Of a stretch of DNA of 64,000 nt, positions 26,565-36,462 are shown piece after piece. A program made the translations under genes and the position numbers. Source of the stretch: 13-2-20CM-66-19 sp036273735 (GTDB taxonomy: Bacteria; Pseudomonadota; Gammaproteobacteria; Steroidobacterales; Steroidobacteraceae); NCBI GenBank assembly GCA_036273735.1, contig DASUHA010000071.1, positions 27,519-91,518 on the forward strand, given 5' to 3'. Under the pieces are notes generated by a model. It had not been told where the DNA came from and ran no database searches. It saw nothing but the letters and a program-made list of their open reading frames with translations. The stretch's first letter is position 1, and the number at the start of each line of letters is the position of its first letter.

Positions 26565-29279
26565 ATGAAACCGAATCACAAGCTGTCGCGCACCATCGCC
26601 GCAATCCTGAGTGCCTCCGCCGCGCACGCCATACTGGCCGCGAACGCCGGCCCAACGAGTGCCGATGCGGCGCCAGCGGCTGCCGATGTACCTGCCGCGG
26701 CAGACACGCCGGCGGCGGCCGAGGCGAGCTCCAGCTCCCTGCAAACGGTGATCGTGACCGCGCAGCGACGTGAGCAGAACATCCAGGACGTACCGATCAC
26801 GATCCAGGCCATGACCGGCAAGACGCTGCAGAGCCTCAACGTGCAGACGTTCGCCGACTACGTGAAGTACCTGCCGAACGTCAGCACGGGTTCCCAGGGC
26901 CCGGGCATGGGCACGCTCTTCATGCGTGGACTGTCGACGGGCGTACTGGGTACTCAAGGACAGGGCTCCGTCGGACTCTTCCCGAACGTTGCCGTGTATC
27001 TCGACGATCAGTCGGAGCTGCTCCCGGGCCGCGACCTCGATGTCTACGCAGTGGACCTGGAGCGCATCGAGGTTCTCGAGGGTCCGCAGGGGACGCTGTT
27101 CGGCGCCGGCGCGCAGGCAGGTGTGGTGCGCTTCATCACCAACAAGCCGAAGCTCAATACGTTCGCGGTCGACGCCACCGCCGGCTACGGCGTCACCGCC
27201 GGCGGCGATCCCAGCACCAAAGTCAACGCGACCTTCAACATCCCGCTGATCCAGGACAGGCTGGCGGCCCGCGTGGCGATATTCAACGACCGGCGCGGCG
27301 GATACATCGACAATCAGCCGGCCTTCTTCGCCCGCGGCAGTCAGGACCTCGGGATCGCGGATGCCCTGGGCGGGGTCGTACCCAACGACAGCGTGGTGAT
27401 CAACAACTACCAGATCGCCGCCAACAACATCAATCCGCTCACCTACAACGGCATCCGTGCAGAGCTCCTCTTCAAGGTCAACGATGACTGGAGCGTGCTG
27501 CTCAGTCAGATGTATCAGAACATGGACGCGGAGGGCGTTTTCTACGAGATGCCCCGCGGCAGCGAAGGCGCCGGCCTCACCAATCCCGGCGGCGTGCCGA
27601 TCGGCGGCCAGCCGCTGCCGGCCTATTCGGTGAACCTGTTCAATCCATCCTTCGACAAGGACAAGTTCGAGAACACCGCATTGACGGTGAGTGGCAAGGT
27701 CGGGCCGCTGAGCCTCGTCTACTCGGGGTCCTTCCTCGACCGGCACATCGACCAGGCCCTCGATTACACCAACTACGCGCGCGGCCGGTACGGGTACTAC
27801 TATCAGTGCGCCGGCTACTCCGCGGGAGACCCCACGAAGGGAACCTGCTATTCGCCGAGCTCGGTCTGGACGGATACGGAGCACGACAAGCACGTGAGCC
27901 AGGAGCTGCGCCTGAGCACCCCGCAGGACTGGCGCCTGCGCGGCCTGGTCGGCGTCTTCTACGAGGACTACAAGGTCTACGACGATACGGAGTGGATGTA
28001 CAAGAGCGTGCCGAACTGCGCGCCCACGGGGCCCACGACGAACTGCTTCCTGCAGATCCAGCCCTGGCCGGACGTGCCGGCCAACCGGCCCGGCCTGCGT
28101 AATGCCAATACGGGCTTCTTCGATGACTTCCAGCGCACCTTCATCCAGAAGGCGGCCTACACGTCCGTGTCCTTCGACGTCATTCCGCAGAAGCTGACTG
28201 TCACGGGCGGCGTGCGCTATTTCCACATGTACAATTCGGAGCTCGGCGGGGACGTCGGCAGTTTCTTCTGCAAGGTATTCGGCACGCCCACGACCTACTT
28301 TGGCCCGTGCACGGCTCCCTATGGCACCGATTTCGCGCAGCAGGATCCGCACACGCTGACGGAATCAGGAATGCGCGGCCGCGGTGACCTCGAATATCAC
28401 GTTACTCCCGACATCCTGGTGTACTACACCTACTCACAGGGATTCAGGCCGGGCGGCTTCAATCGCGGCAGCTCCAACCACCTGCCTGATGCCCAGGGCA
28501 ACAACCAGTACGCCACGCCGAAGACCTACCTGTCCGACAATCTCACCAACAACGAGGTCGGCTGGAAGACGATGTGGTTCGACCACCGGCTCGAGGTCAA
28601 CGGCGCGGTCTACCAGGAAAACTGGAGCAACGCCCAGGTCAGCTTCTTCTGTCCGCAGTGCGGCCTCGGCAACCTGACCTACAATACCAACGGACCGGAT
28701 TACCGTGTGCGGGGCGTGGAGCTGCAGATCGCGGCGAACCTGTGGCGCGGGCTGTCGGTGAATGGGGCGGCCGCCTGGAACAGCGGCGAGCTCAAGAATT
28801 CACCGGCACTGATCGGGAATCTCCCCGGCAGCACGAGCTTCGGCAAGCCGATCACGACCTTCTACGTGAAGGACAAGGCCACCGGAACGTACGTTTTGGG
28901 AGGGCCCGTGCAGGATGTGTACGGCGCTCAGGGGAGCCCCCTCGCCAACTCCCCGCCGTTCGAGGGGAACCTGCGCGTGCGCTATGACTGGGAGTGGGGC
29001 ACTTACCTGCCGTATGTGCAGGCGGGAATGCAGCACCAGTCACATTCGCTGTCGGCCTCCGGCCACGTGGAGGCGTACGACCAGCCGGCCTGGACGACCT
29101 ATGACCTGGCCGCCGGGATTGCGAAGGATACCTGGACGGTCTCGCTCGTCGGCACGAACATCACCAATACGAACAAGAGCCTCTTCACCACGAGCCGCCA
29201 GTTCATCCTGACGGAGACGCCCATGCGTCCGAGAACGATCGAGCTCACGTTCGGCTACGCCTTCACCGAGCACCACTGA
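26565..29279 (+). CDS. TonB-dependent receptor
   Basis: 904 residues, complete. Sec signal peptide at 1-26 (IAAILSASAAHAILA). An Ala-rich linker follows, then the TonB box-like region LQTVIVTAQRREQNIQDVPI, the plug (residues about 60-190: VQTFADYVKYLPNVSTGSQG, then IEVLEGPQGTLFGAGAQAG) and a 22-strand barrel ending in LTFGYAFTEHH. Known function: uptake of large or scarce solutes across the outer membrane with TonB energy. It heads an operon with a TPR-sulfotransferase, mttB3 and a PhnD-like protein. Uptake of a methylated or sulfated compound is inferred from that context alone. Confidence 0.95.
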   Translation: MKPNHKLSRTIAAILSASAAHAILAANAGPTSADAAPAAADVPAAADTPAAAEASSSSLQTVIVTAQRREQNIQDVPITIQAMTGKTLQSLNVQTFADYVKYLPNVSTGSQGPGMGTLFMRGLSTGVLGTQGQGSVGLFPNVAVYLDDQSELLPGRDLDVYAVDLERIEVLEGPQGTLFGAGAQAGVVRFITNKPKLNTFAVDATAGYGVTAGGDPSTKVNATFNIPLIQDRLAARVAIFNDRRGGYIDNQPAFFARGSQDLGIADALGGVVPNDSVVINNYQIAANNINPLTYNGIRAELLFKVNDDWSVLLSQMYQNMDAEGVFYEMPRGSEGAGLTNPGGVPIGGQPLPAYSVNLFNPSFDKDKFENTALTVSGKVGPLSLVYSGSFLDRHIDQALDYTNYARGRYGYYYQCAGYSAGDPTKGTCYSPSSVWTDTEHDKHVSQELRLSTPQDWRLRGLVGVFYEDYKVYDDTEWMYKSVPNCAPTGPTTNCFLQIQPWPDVPANRPGLRNANTGFFDDFQRTFIQKAAYTSVSFDVIPQKLTVTGGVRYFHMYNSELGGDVGSFFCKVFGTPTTYFGPCTAPYGTDFAQQDPHTLTESGMRGRGDLEYHVTPDILVYYTYSQGFRPGGFNRGSSNHLPDAQGNNQYATPKTYLSDNLTNNEVGWKTMWFDHRLEVNGAVYQENWSNAQVSFFCPQCGLGNLTYNTNGPDYRVRGVELQIAANLWRGLSVNGAAAWNSGELKNSPALIGNLPGSTSFGKPITTFYVKDKATGTYVLGGPVQDVYGAQGSPLANSPPFEGNLRVRYDWEWGTYLPYVQAGMQHQSHSLSASGHVEAYDQPAWTTYDLAAGIAKDTWTVSLVGTNITNTNKSLFTTSRQFILTETPMRPRTIELTFGYAFTEHH

Positions 29280-29323
29280 CCCAAGGGACGATGCGGGGCG
29301 GGATTGCGGTAGACTCCTTCCCC

Positions 29324-31327
29324 ATGCAAGCCGACAGTGCCGCATCGCCGGGGCCAGTGAGCGCCTCGGCGGGCGTGCGCCAACTCCTCGATCGCCGTCA
29401 GTTCGCCGAGGCGGCACGGGCCGCCGAGGCGTTGCTGGCCGGGTCTCCGGAGGACCGCGACCTCCTCTACATGCTTGCGGTCGCGCAGCGCTATCTGGGC
29501 AGGATTCCTGCGGCGCTCGCGACGCTTGTGCGCCTCGAGGAGCTGCATCCGGATTACCCGCGCCTATACCAGGAGAGGGGCCACTGCCACGTCGCGCAGC
29601 GCTCGTTGGCACCGGCGATAGCCGCCTTCGAGCACGCGGTGGCGCTCAATCCGGCGCTGCCCGGCAGCTGGCGGACGCTGCAGGCGCTCTACACCATGGT
29701 GGGCCGACGATCCGATGCGGAGAACGCCGCCGCTCACGTCACCAAGCTCGCGAGCCTGCCCACTGCGATCGTCACGGCGCGCAGCATGTTTGCGGACGGT
29801 GAGATCGAGGCTGCCGAGGCGCTCGTGCGCCGCTATCTCATCGAGCATGGCGATCACATCGAGGGGATGCGCCTCCTCGCCCAGATCGGCATGAAGCTCG
29901 ACGTGCTCGATGATGCGGAGCTGCTGCTCGAGACCGTCCTCGAGCGGGCGCCGGACTACCGGCCGGCGCGTTACGACTACGCACAGGTGCTGCTGCAACG
30001 GCACAAGCACCGCCAGGCCCGGGAGCAGATCCGGATGCTGCAGCAGGCGGAGCCCGGCGAGCGCTCCTATCGGATCACCCAGGCGACTCTCTCGACCGAG
30101 CTCGGCGAGTGCGAGCAGGCGCTCAGCGAATACCGGCGGCTGCTCGAGGAGACGCCCGATCACGAAGAGCTGCACCTCTCGATGGCGCACACGCTGAAGA
30201 CGCTCGGCCGGCAGCAGGACGCCATCAGGTCGTACCGGCGCGCCGCCGAGCTGCGACCCGGCTACGGTGATGCTTATTGGAGCCTGGCGAACCTCAAGAC
30301 ATACCGCTTTACAGACGGTGAGTTGGCAGCGATGCGCGCCGCCGAAGCCGCGCCGCGCGCCGCTCTCAAGGATCGCTTCCATCTGTGCTTTGCGCTCGGC
30401 AAGGCCCTCGAGGACCGTGGCGAGTACGCAGAGTCTTTCTCGTACTACGAGCGAGGCAACGCGCTCAAGAAGAGCGAATGCCGCTACCGCCCGGAGTTCA
30501 TCGAGCGCAACACGCGGCTGCAGATCGAAGTCTGTACCCCTGAGCTCTTCGCCGCGCGCCAGGGATGGGGAGACCCGAGCGAGGCACCGATCTTCATCGT
30601 GGGCCTGCCGCGGGCGGGCTCGACGCTCATCGAGCAGATCCTCGCCTCGCACTCCCGCGTGGAAGGGACGATGGAGCTGTCGGACATTCCCCGGCTCGCG
30701 CAGAGTCTGCAGGGGCGAGAGAGCGGCGAAGCACGGCCGCGCTACCCGGGCGTGCTCGCCGAGCTGGCGCCGGAGGACTTAAAGCGCTTCGGCGAGCGAT
30801 ATCTCTCCGACACGCGGCTCTATCGCTCCGGCAAGCCCCGCTTCATCGACAAGATGCCGAACAACTTCCGGCACATCGGCCTGATGCATCTCATCCTGCC
30901 CAACGCGAAGATCATCGATGCACGCCGCGCCGCAATGGCCTGCTGCTTCAGCAACTTCAAGCAGCTCTTCGCCTCGGGACAGCAGTTCACTTACTCCCTC
31001 GAGGACATCGCCCGCTATTACCGCACCTACGTCGAGCTCATGGCGCACTGGGACCGGGCGCTGCCGGGCAGAGTGCTGCGAGTGCAGCACGAGGACCTGG
31101 TCGCGGACTTCGAGCCTCAGGTGCGCCGGATCCTCGACTTCTGCGGGCTCGACTTCGAGCCGGGCTGCCTCGAGTTCCACAAGACCTCGCGCCGCGTGCA
31201 CACGGCGAGCTCCGAGCAGGTGCGCCGGCCCATCAACACCGAGGGTCTGGAGCAATGGCGGCACTTCGAGCCCTGGCTCGGGCCGCTCGCGCAGGCACTC
31301 GGGGAGCTTGCGGAGGACCCAGCATGA
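29324..31327 (+). CDS. TPR-repeat sulfotransferase family protein
   Basis: 667 residues from ATG 29324. Tandem TPR units occupy residues 10-380 (LLDRRQFAEAARAAEALLAG, then AYWSLANLKTYRFTDGELAA). A C-terminal sulfotransferase domain has IFIVGLPRAGSTLIEQIL for PAPS binding and FIDKMPNNFRHIGLMHLIL. It is a paralogue of the protein at 1931-3928 with the same domain order and length. It follows the TonB receptor by 44 bases and overlaps mttB3 by 4 bases. Acceptor unknown. No signal peptide. Confidence 0.88.
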   Translation: MQADSAASPGPVSASAGVRQLLDRRQFAEAARAAEALLAGSPEDRDLLYMLAVAQRYLGRIPAALATLVRLEELHPDYPRLYQERGHCHVAQRSLAPAIAAFEHAVALNPALPGSWRTLQALYTMVGRRSDAENAAAHVTKLASLPTAIVTARSMFADGEIEAAEALVRRYLIEHGDHIEGMRLLAQIGMKLDVLDDAELLLETVLERAPDYRPARYDYAQVLLQRHKHRQAREQIRMLQQAEPGERSYRITQATLSTELGECEQALSEYRRLLEETPDHEELHLSMAHTLKTLGRQQDAIRSYRRAAELRPGYGDAYWSLANLKTYRFTDGELAAMRAAEAAPRAALKDRFHLCFALGKALEDRGEYAESFSYYERGNALKKSECRYRPEFIERNTRLQIEVCTPELFAARQGWGDPSEAPIFIVGLPRAGSTLIEQILASHSRVEGTMELSDIPRLAQSLQGRESGEARPRYPGVLAELAPEDLKRFGERYLSDTRLYRSGKPRFIDKMPNNFRHIGLMHLILPNAKIIDARRAAMACCFSNFKQLFASGQQFTYSLEDIARYYRTYVELMAHWDRALPGRVLRVQHEDLVADFEPQVRRILDFCGLDFEPGCLEFHKTSRRVHTASSEQVRRPINTEGLEQWRHFEPWLGPLAQALGELAEDPA

Positions 31328-32862
31328 CCGAACCTCCAGCCCCGCAACGGCGCCGCGAGCGCGGGCGCGGCGCGCGCTCCACCGGCCCCTCGCTCGCGCC
31401 CATACCTCGCCTGGCCAACCGCTGGCCGCCGCTCGAGATCCTGACCGGCGAGCAGGTGGAGCGCATCGTGCTCGCCGCTTTCAGGGTGCTGGAGGAAGCG
31501 GGCCTCGAGATCCGCAGCACGGCGGCCCGCGAAGTCTATCGCCGCGCCGGTGCCCTGGTGGATGAGGGCTCGCAGATGGTCCGGCTCGGGCGTGACATCG
31601 TCGAAGCCCACATCAGGCTCGCGCCCGCGAGCTTCGTGCTCCACGCCCGCCATGCCGAGCGACACCTGCACGTGGGCGGCGATGTGGTCAACTTTGGTCC
31701 CGTAAATGGCGCGCCGCACATCAACGATCGGCAGCATGGCCGGCGTTACGGCGACATCGAGTCCTTCCGCAACATTCTGCGCCTCACCCATTCGCTGGGT
31801 GTCCTGCACTGGCAGGGTGGGATCGTCGTGGAGCCCGTCGATCTGCCGGTGCCCGTGCGGCATCTCTCCGTTTACCAGGCGCACATCGAATGCGCGGACA
31901 TCGTCTGGGCCGCGCGCGGCATAGGCGGCGTGCAGGCGCAGGATGCAATCGCGATGTCGGCCATCGAGCATGGATGCACGGTCGAAGAGCTCGCCTCGCG
32001 CCCGACACTCATGACGGTCACGAACGTCAATTCGCCGCGCCGGGTCGATGAGGAAATCCTCGACAACATCATGATCATGGCCCGGCACGGGCAGTGTGTC
32101 GTCATCACGCCGTTCACGCTGATGGGGGCGATGGCGCCGGTCACGCTGGTCGGAGCGCTCGTGCAGCAGACTGCCGAGGCGCTCGGCATCATCGCGCTCT
32201 GTCAGATGCTTCGGCCGGGAGCACCCTGTGTCCTCGGGGGATTCACCTCCAACGTCGATATGCGAACCGGCTCGCCGGCCTTCGGTACACCGGAGTACGT
32301 GCACGCGGTGATCGCCGCTGCGCAGATCGGCCGGCGCCTGAAGATTCCCGTGCGCACGAGCGCGGTGAACGCCTCACCCGTCGTTGACGCCCAAGCGACG
32401 TACGAGACGGCGTTCTCGCTGCAGGCAGCGATCCTGAGCCATAGCCACCTCATCAATCATGCGGCCGGATGGCTCGAAGGGGGCCTCTCCGCCTCGCTCG
32501 AGAAGATCATCGTCGACGCCGAGCTGCTGCGCAATTGGGCCGAGATGCTGAAGCCGGTGAGCTTCGATGACGATGATCTCGCGGTCGAGGCCATCAAGGC
32601 GGTGGCGGTGGGCGGGCATTTCTTTGGCGAGCCTCATACCCTGGCGCGCTACCAGTCCGCGTTTTATCGGCCACTCCTTTCCGACTGGTCCAACTTCGAG
32701 AGCTGGACGGAGGCGGGTGCGCGCAACGCCACCGAGCGCGCGACCGGCATCTGGCAGAAGCTGCTCGCCGAGTACGTCGCGCCACCGCTCGATCCGGCCG
32801 TAAAGGAAGCGATCGCAGACTACGTGGCGCGCAGAACGAACGAGCTGAGCGCAAGCGGTTGA
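31324..32862 (+). CDS. MttB-family corrinoid methyltransferase 3
   Basis: 512 residues; the ATG overlaps the previous stop (ATGA). Blocks: ITPFTLMGAMAPVTLVGALV, TGSPAFGTPEYVHAVIAAA and INHAAGWLEGGLSASLEKI. No amber codon. The open frame extends upstream to 30565 but that stretch is a shadow of the sulfotransferase. Being in a TonB receptor operon sets it apart from copies 1 and 2 and suggests a substrate taken up across the outer membrane. It must borrow the corrinoid protein coded at 19.5 kb or one outside the window. Confidence 0.9.
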   Translation: MTEPPAPQRRRERGRGARSTGPSLAPIPRLANRWPPLEILTGEQVERIVLAAFRVLEEAGLEIRSTAAREVYRRAGALVDEGSQMVRLGRDIVEAHIRLAPASFVLHARHAERHLHVGGDVVNFGPVNGAPHINDRQHGRRYGDIESFRNILRLTHSLGVLHWQGGIVVEPVDLPVPVRHLSVYQAHIECADIVWAARGIGGVQAQDAIAMSAIEHGCTVEELASRPTLMTVTNVNSPRRVDEEILDNIMIMARHGQCVVITPFTLMGAMAPVTLVGALVQQTAEALGIIALCQMLRPGAPCVLGGFTSNVDMRTGSPAFGTPEYVHAVIAAAQIGRRLKIPVRTSAVNASPVVDAQATYETAFSLQAAILSHSHLINHAAGWLEGGLSASLEKIIVDAELLRNWAEMLKPVSFDDDDLAVEAIKAVAVGGHFFGEPHTLARYQSAFYRPLLSDWSNFESWTEAGARNATERATGIWQKLLAEYVAPPLDPAVKEAIADYVARRTNELSASG

Positions 32863-33674
32863 GCTCCCGGGTCGCGAACGCACGGATGTACGCGGTCACC
32901 CCGCAAGTCGAGTCGGTCTGGCGCGAGCTCCTCGCGAAAGTTGCCGGGGAAGCGGACGTCGCGCTCGAGTATCTGCCGTATCCCGCGCCGCAACCGCTGG
33001 AGCATTTATGGTCGCGGCCGGACCTGGGTGCGGTGCTCATGTGCGGCTATCCCATTGCATTGCAGCTTGCTCACGTGCAGCCGATCGCCGCGCCGATTCC
33101 ACGGGTAGCGTGGGCCGCGGGGCGCGCGGTTTATCGGACGGATCTCATCGTTCGCGAGGACGCGCCCTTCACGCAGCTAGAGGATACGTTCAGCGGATGC
33201 GCCGGCTGGACCGTTGCGCACTCGCACTCGGGCTTCAATGCTTTCCGCCATCACCTGCTCGCTTACCGCACGCCACAGCGCCCGAAGCTGTATCGCCAGA
33301 TGATCGGCAATCTCGTGACCGCGCGAAACGTGCTCGATGCCGTGCGTGAGGGACGCATCGACGTAGGGCCACTGGATGCCTATTGGCATATGCTGATCGC
33401 GCGGCACGCTCCCCAACTCTGCGAGGGTGTGCGCGTTCTGTCATCGACCGCGGTCGCGCCGATGCCGGCTTTCGTGGCGGCAGCTCACGTCCCGGCGGAA
33501 GTCGTGGCACGGCTTCGCAGCGCCTTCACGAGCGCCGCGGCGAAGTCATGGTTCGATGATCTCGCCGAGCCGCTGATGCTGGAAGGTTTCGCGGCGGCCA
33601 GTCGGGAAACGTTCGATCCCGCCCTGGAATGGGACGCCCGGGCGAAGGCGGCGGGTTACGTGGAGCCCGCCTGA
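32859..33674 (+). CDS. PhnD/phosphonate-type periplasmic-binding-fold protein lacking a signal peptide
   Basis: 271 residues from a TTG start (TTGA overlap with mttB3), or about 262 from ATG 32886. It has the type-2 binding-protein fold of PhnD relatives (PF12974-like): LGAVLMCGYPIALQLAH, AGWTVAHSHSGFNAFRHHLL, VREGRIDVGPLDAYWHMLI and SSTAVAPMPAFVAA. Unusually there is no N-terminal signal peptide or lipobox and no ABC permease or ATPase nearby. It may be a cytoplasmic ligand-binding protein or sensor, or the start may be misjudged. Its coupling to mttB3 suggests it handles the same compound. Confidence 0.7.
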   Translation: MSSRVANARMYAVTPQVESVWRELLAKVAGEADVALEYLPYPAPQPLEHLWSRPDLGAVLMCGYPIALQLAHVQPIAAPIPRVAWAAGRAVYRTDLIVREDAPFTQLEDTFSGCAGWTVAHSHSGFNAFRHHLLAYRTPQRPKLYRQMIGNLVTARNVLDAVREGRIDVGPLDAYWHMLIARHAPQLCEGVRVLSSTAVAPMPAFVAAAHVPAEVVARLRSAFTSAAAKSWFDDLAEPLMLEGFAAASRETFDPALEWDARAKAAGYVEPA

Positions 33675-33681
33675 GCCGGCT

Positions 33682-34644
33682 TCACGGAGTCGCGAGTGGC
33701 ACGCGTTCCGTCGGATGTTGCAGCACGTCGTGCTGGCGAAACAGGTATCGCCGCGCAACCTCGAAGTAGGTGCGGTAAACGAGACCGCCATTCTCGGCGA
33801 TGAGCCGCTCGCGCTCCTGGTTGTGGCGTGCGGGCAGGTCGTACCAGGGGATGCCCGGCTGCTCGTGGTGCAGCGAATGCAGATTGTTGAACAGGAAGAG
33901 CGGCCCGAGGATCCACGAGTCCTCGACGATCGCGACCCGCTCGCGCACACCGGGACGCGCACGGTGCTCGGCGAACGACCGGATCAGCTGAATGGCATTG
34001 GCCGGTATCACCATGGCGAGGAAGTAGAGCCAGAGCGGGATGCCGCAAACAATTTTCACCCAGAGGACGACGGGGATGCACCAGAGGAGATGCTCGGCCC
34101 AGGTGGCGCGAATGCCGGGCTCGCCGCGCCAGGCATTGCGCAGATCCCAACGCAGGTACATACCGATACGCAGGGAGGACCCGAGGATGAGCCGCCCGGC
34201 AAAGGTCTGCTCGATGCGTAGCGCCACGCGCATCAGGGGGCTCAATCCTGCCCAGCCCTCGGCTGTCCAATAATAGGACTCCGGATCATCGATGGGATCG
34301 GTCAGCCGGGCGTCACAGTGATGCTTGTGATGCAGGTCACGGTAGCGCTGATAGGGAATCCACAGCCCGAGCGGCACGATGGCAAGCAGGCGATTGAGGG
34401 GCTTCCAGCGCGTGGGATGTCCGTGGACGATCTCGTGCTGCAGCGAGCTGTGCAGGGTGATGAGCAGCGTTGCGAGCGGCGCAACGATCCAGAGCGGCCA
34501 GTGCCCGTACTTTGCGGTGACGGCGAGCCAGCCGCCGTACGCGATAATCAGGAGTAAGAGGGTGGGAAGCTCAACGGCGGGCCGGCTGCGGCCAACGCCT
34601 GAAGTCACGATCTGTTTGGACGATGCGTTTGGGGTCGGTAACAT
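33682..34644 (-). CDS. membrane fatty acid desaturase/hydroxylase family protein
   Basis: 320 residues with four to six membrane helices and the three His boxes of di-iron membrane desaturases: HSSLQHEIVHGHP, HHKHHC and NLHSLHHEQPG. A typical family member introduces a double bond or hydroxyl with O2. Substrate not determinable; lipid is the default, but some members hydroxylate small molecules. It is convergent with the PhnD-like gene (7 bases apart). Start ATG 34644. Confidence 0.85.
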   Translation of the reverse strand: MLPTPNASSKQIVTSGVGRSRPAVELPTLLLLIIAYGGWLAVTAKYGHWPLWIVAPLATLLITLHSSLQHEIVHGHPTRWKPLNRLLAIVPLGLWIPYQRYRDLHHKHHCDARLTDPIDDPESYYWTAEGWAGLSPLMRVALRIEQTFAGRLILGSSLRIGMYLRWDLRNAWRGEPGIRATWAEHLLWCIPVVLWVKIVCGIPLWLYFLAMVIPANAIQLIRSFAEHRARPGVRERVAIVEDSWILGPLFLFNNLHSLHHEQPGIPWYDLPARHNQERERLIAENGGLVYRTYFEVARRYLFRQHDVLQHPTERVPLATP

Positions 34645-34771
34645 CGAAACCTACAACTTCTCGCCCGATCATAACACCTGCGCAGGCGCCGGAATCGGGC
34701 GAATTGTTAAGTAGGTCGCGGGTTTTCAAGCTGGTGTCGCGTGGCGACAGCCGGGGTGTCGCCTCGTGGCG

Positions 34772-35512
34772 TCAGTCGATGCGAGCGGTCCGGCAGAGCC
34801 GCCGCTCGAGGGCCGCGACGCCATCGTAGAGCAGCACGGCCATCAGGCCCGTGGCGAGCCCTCCCTGCAGGACGAAAGCCATGTTGCTGGAGAGGAGGCC
34901 GGCGATGATCACCTCGCCGAGGCCCTTGGCCGCGACCGTCGAGCCCAGGGTCGCCGTGCCGATGTTGATGACCAGCGAGATACGAACTCCTTCTAAAATC
35001 AATGGCATAGCTAGTGGAAGCTCGACGGAGACTAGCTTCTGGCGGGCATTCATTCCCATGCCGCTCGCCGCCTCGAGAACCGTGGCCGGACAGGTTCCCA
35101 AGCCTACGACCGTGTTCTCGAAGATCGGCAGCAGCCCGTAGAGAAAGAGCGCGATCAGCGTCGGCTTCTCGCCGAAACCGACCAACGGCACGGCCAGCGC
35201 CAGCACGGCGACCGGAGGAAACGTCTGCCCAAAGTTGACGACAGCACGAGACAGCGGCAAAAACTCCTGGCCGCCCGGACGAGTGACCAGAATGCCAAGC
35301 GCGACAGCAATGACGATGCTCCCTACGCACGCCGCAAGCACCGTCGCCAGGTGCGATAGTGCCAGCGTCCAGAGGTTGCCCTGATCGTAGATCGCCGGGG
35401 CGCCGCCGGCGGTGAGCGGCGCAAATAGCGGCGCGAAGCGCTGCGGGACGAGCAGAAACGCGAGCAGCAGGCCGAGTGCGGCGAGGCGCAGGATCGTGGC
35501 GGCGCGGCGCAT
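34772..35512 (-). CDS. ABC transporter permease for quaternary amines (YehW-like)
   Basis: 246 residues from ATG 35512, overlapping the ATPase stop. Five to six membrane helices and the permease EAA-type loop ATVLEAASGMGMNARQKLVSV. Short permease of the OpuB/Yeh type. Last gene of a four-gene operon whose order (binding protein, long permease, ATPase, short permease) equals E. coli osmF-yehYXW. Longer ORF reading to 35596 is the ATPase shadow. Confidence 0.88.
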   Translation of the reverse strand: MRRAATILRLAALGLLLAFLLVPQRFAPLFAPLTAGGAPAIYDQGNLWTLALSHLATVLAACVGSIVIAVALGILVTRPGGQEFLPLSRAVVNFGQTFPPVAVLALAVPLVGFGEKPTLIALFLYGLLPIFENTVVGLGTCPATVLEAASGMGMNARQKLVSVELPLAMPLILEGVRISLVINIGTATLGSTVAAKGLGEVIIAGLLSSNMAFVLQGGLATGLMAVLLYDGVAALERRLCRTARID

Positions 35513-36462
35513 CAGCTTGGCCGCCCGCGTGCCATGATCGATGCGACCGTGAGCCGCCCGCACGGTGTCCCGTCGGCATCGAGGACCGTAGCGCACTCGC
35601 TGCCCCGCCAGAGGAGCTCCGACAGGACTTCACGCAGGGAGGCGGATGTTGGAACCACGACTCCGTCCGCGGCGGCCTCGCATGCCGAGAAGGGCAGTGC
35701 GGCCTCGCCGGCTGTAGTGAGCGAGAGCAGGCGCATCGCGCGCTCGGCGCTGCCGGTCATGCGTGCAACCAGCGCATCGGCCGGCCGCGTCACCAGCACC
35801 TCGGGCCGATCGTATTGGATCAGTCGTCCGGCGCTCATGACGGCGACGCGGTCGCCCAAGCGGAATGCCTCGTCGATGTCATGTGTGACGAGCACGATCG
35901 TCGTGCCGAATTTCCGTTGGATGTCGAGGAGATCGTCCTGAGCCTTCTCCCGGATGATCGGATCGAGCGCCCCGAACGGCTCGTCCATCAGCAGCACCGC
36001 CGGCTCCGCCGCGAGCGCACGCGCCACGCCGACTCGCTGCTGCTGGCCGCCCGAGAGCTGGTGCGGGTATTTTTCCGAATATTGGCCGGGGTCGAGCTGC
36101 AGTGCTCCGAGGAGTTGGGCGGTGCGTGTGCGGATGCGGCTTTCCTCCCACCCGAGAAGACGCGGCACGGTTCCGATGTTCTCCGCCACCGTCCGATGCG
36201 GGAAGAGGCCGTGCCCCTGGATCACATAGCCGATGCGCCGCCGCAGCACGTGTCCGGCCTCGCTCTCCGTATCGCGACCGTCGATGAGAACCCGGCCGCT
36301 CGTCGGCTCGATGAGCCGGTTGATCATCCTGAGCAGTGTCGATTTGCCCGAGCCCGAGGTGCCGACGACCACCGTGATGGAGTTACGCTCGACGACCATC
36401 GACACGTCATCGACGGCTGTCATCGACTCATAACGCTTGGTGAGGCTCTCGATGACTATCAT
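35512..36462 (-). CDS. ABC transporter ATP-binding protein, quaternary amine importer (YehX/OpuA-like)
   Basis: 316 residues from ATG 36462. Walker A VVGTSGSGKSTLLRMI, Q-loop GYVIQGHGLFPH, signature LSGGQQQRVGVARAL, Walker B VLLMDEPFGALDP, H-loop LVTHDIDEAF. The C-terminal 70 residues form a partial CBS-like region (CATVLDADGTPCGRLTVASI), as in osmoregulated betaine transporters, and may sense ionic strength. It overlaps both permease genes by 4 bases or fewer. Confidence 0.92.
   Translation of the reverse strand: MIVIESLTKRYESMTAVDDVSMVVERNSITVVVGTSGSGKSTLLRMINRLIEPTSGRVLIDGRDTESEAGHVLRRRIGYVIQGHGLFPHRTVAENIGTVPRLLGWEESRIRTRTAQLLGALQLDPGQYSEKYPHQLSGGQQQRVGVARALAAEPAVLLMDEPFGALDPIIREKAQDDLLDIQRKFGTTIVLVTHDIDEAFRLGDRVAVMSAGRLIQYDRPEVLVTRPADALVARMTGSAERAMRLLSLTTAGEAALPFSACEAAADGVVVPTSASLREVLSELLWRGSECATVLDADGTPCGRLTVASIMARGRPS

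Noticed and set aside
6666..32862. Pyrrolysine (amber read-through) in the MttB-family genes
   Set aside because: All three genes are open from start to stop with no in-frame TAG, so they belong to the non-pyrrolysine branch.
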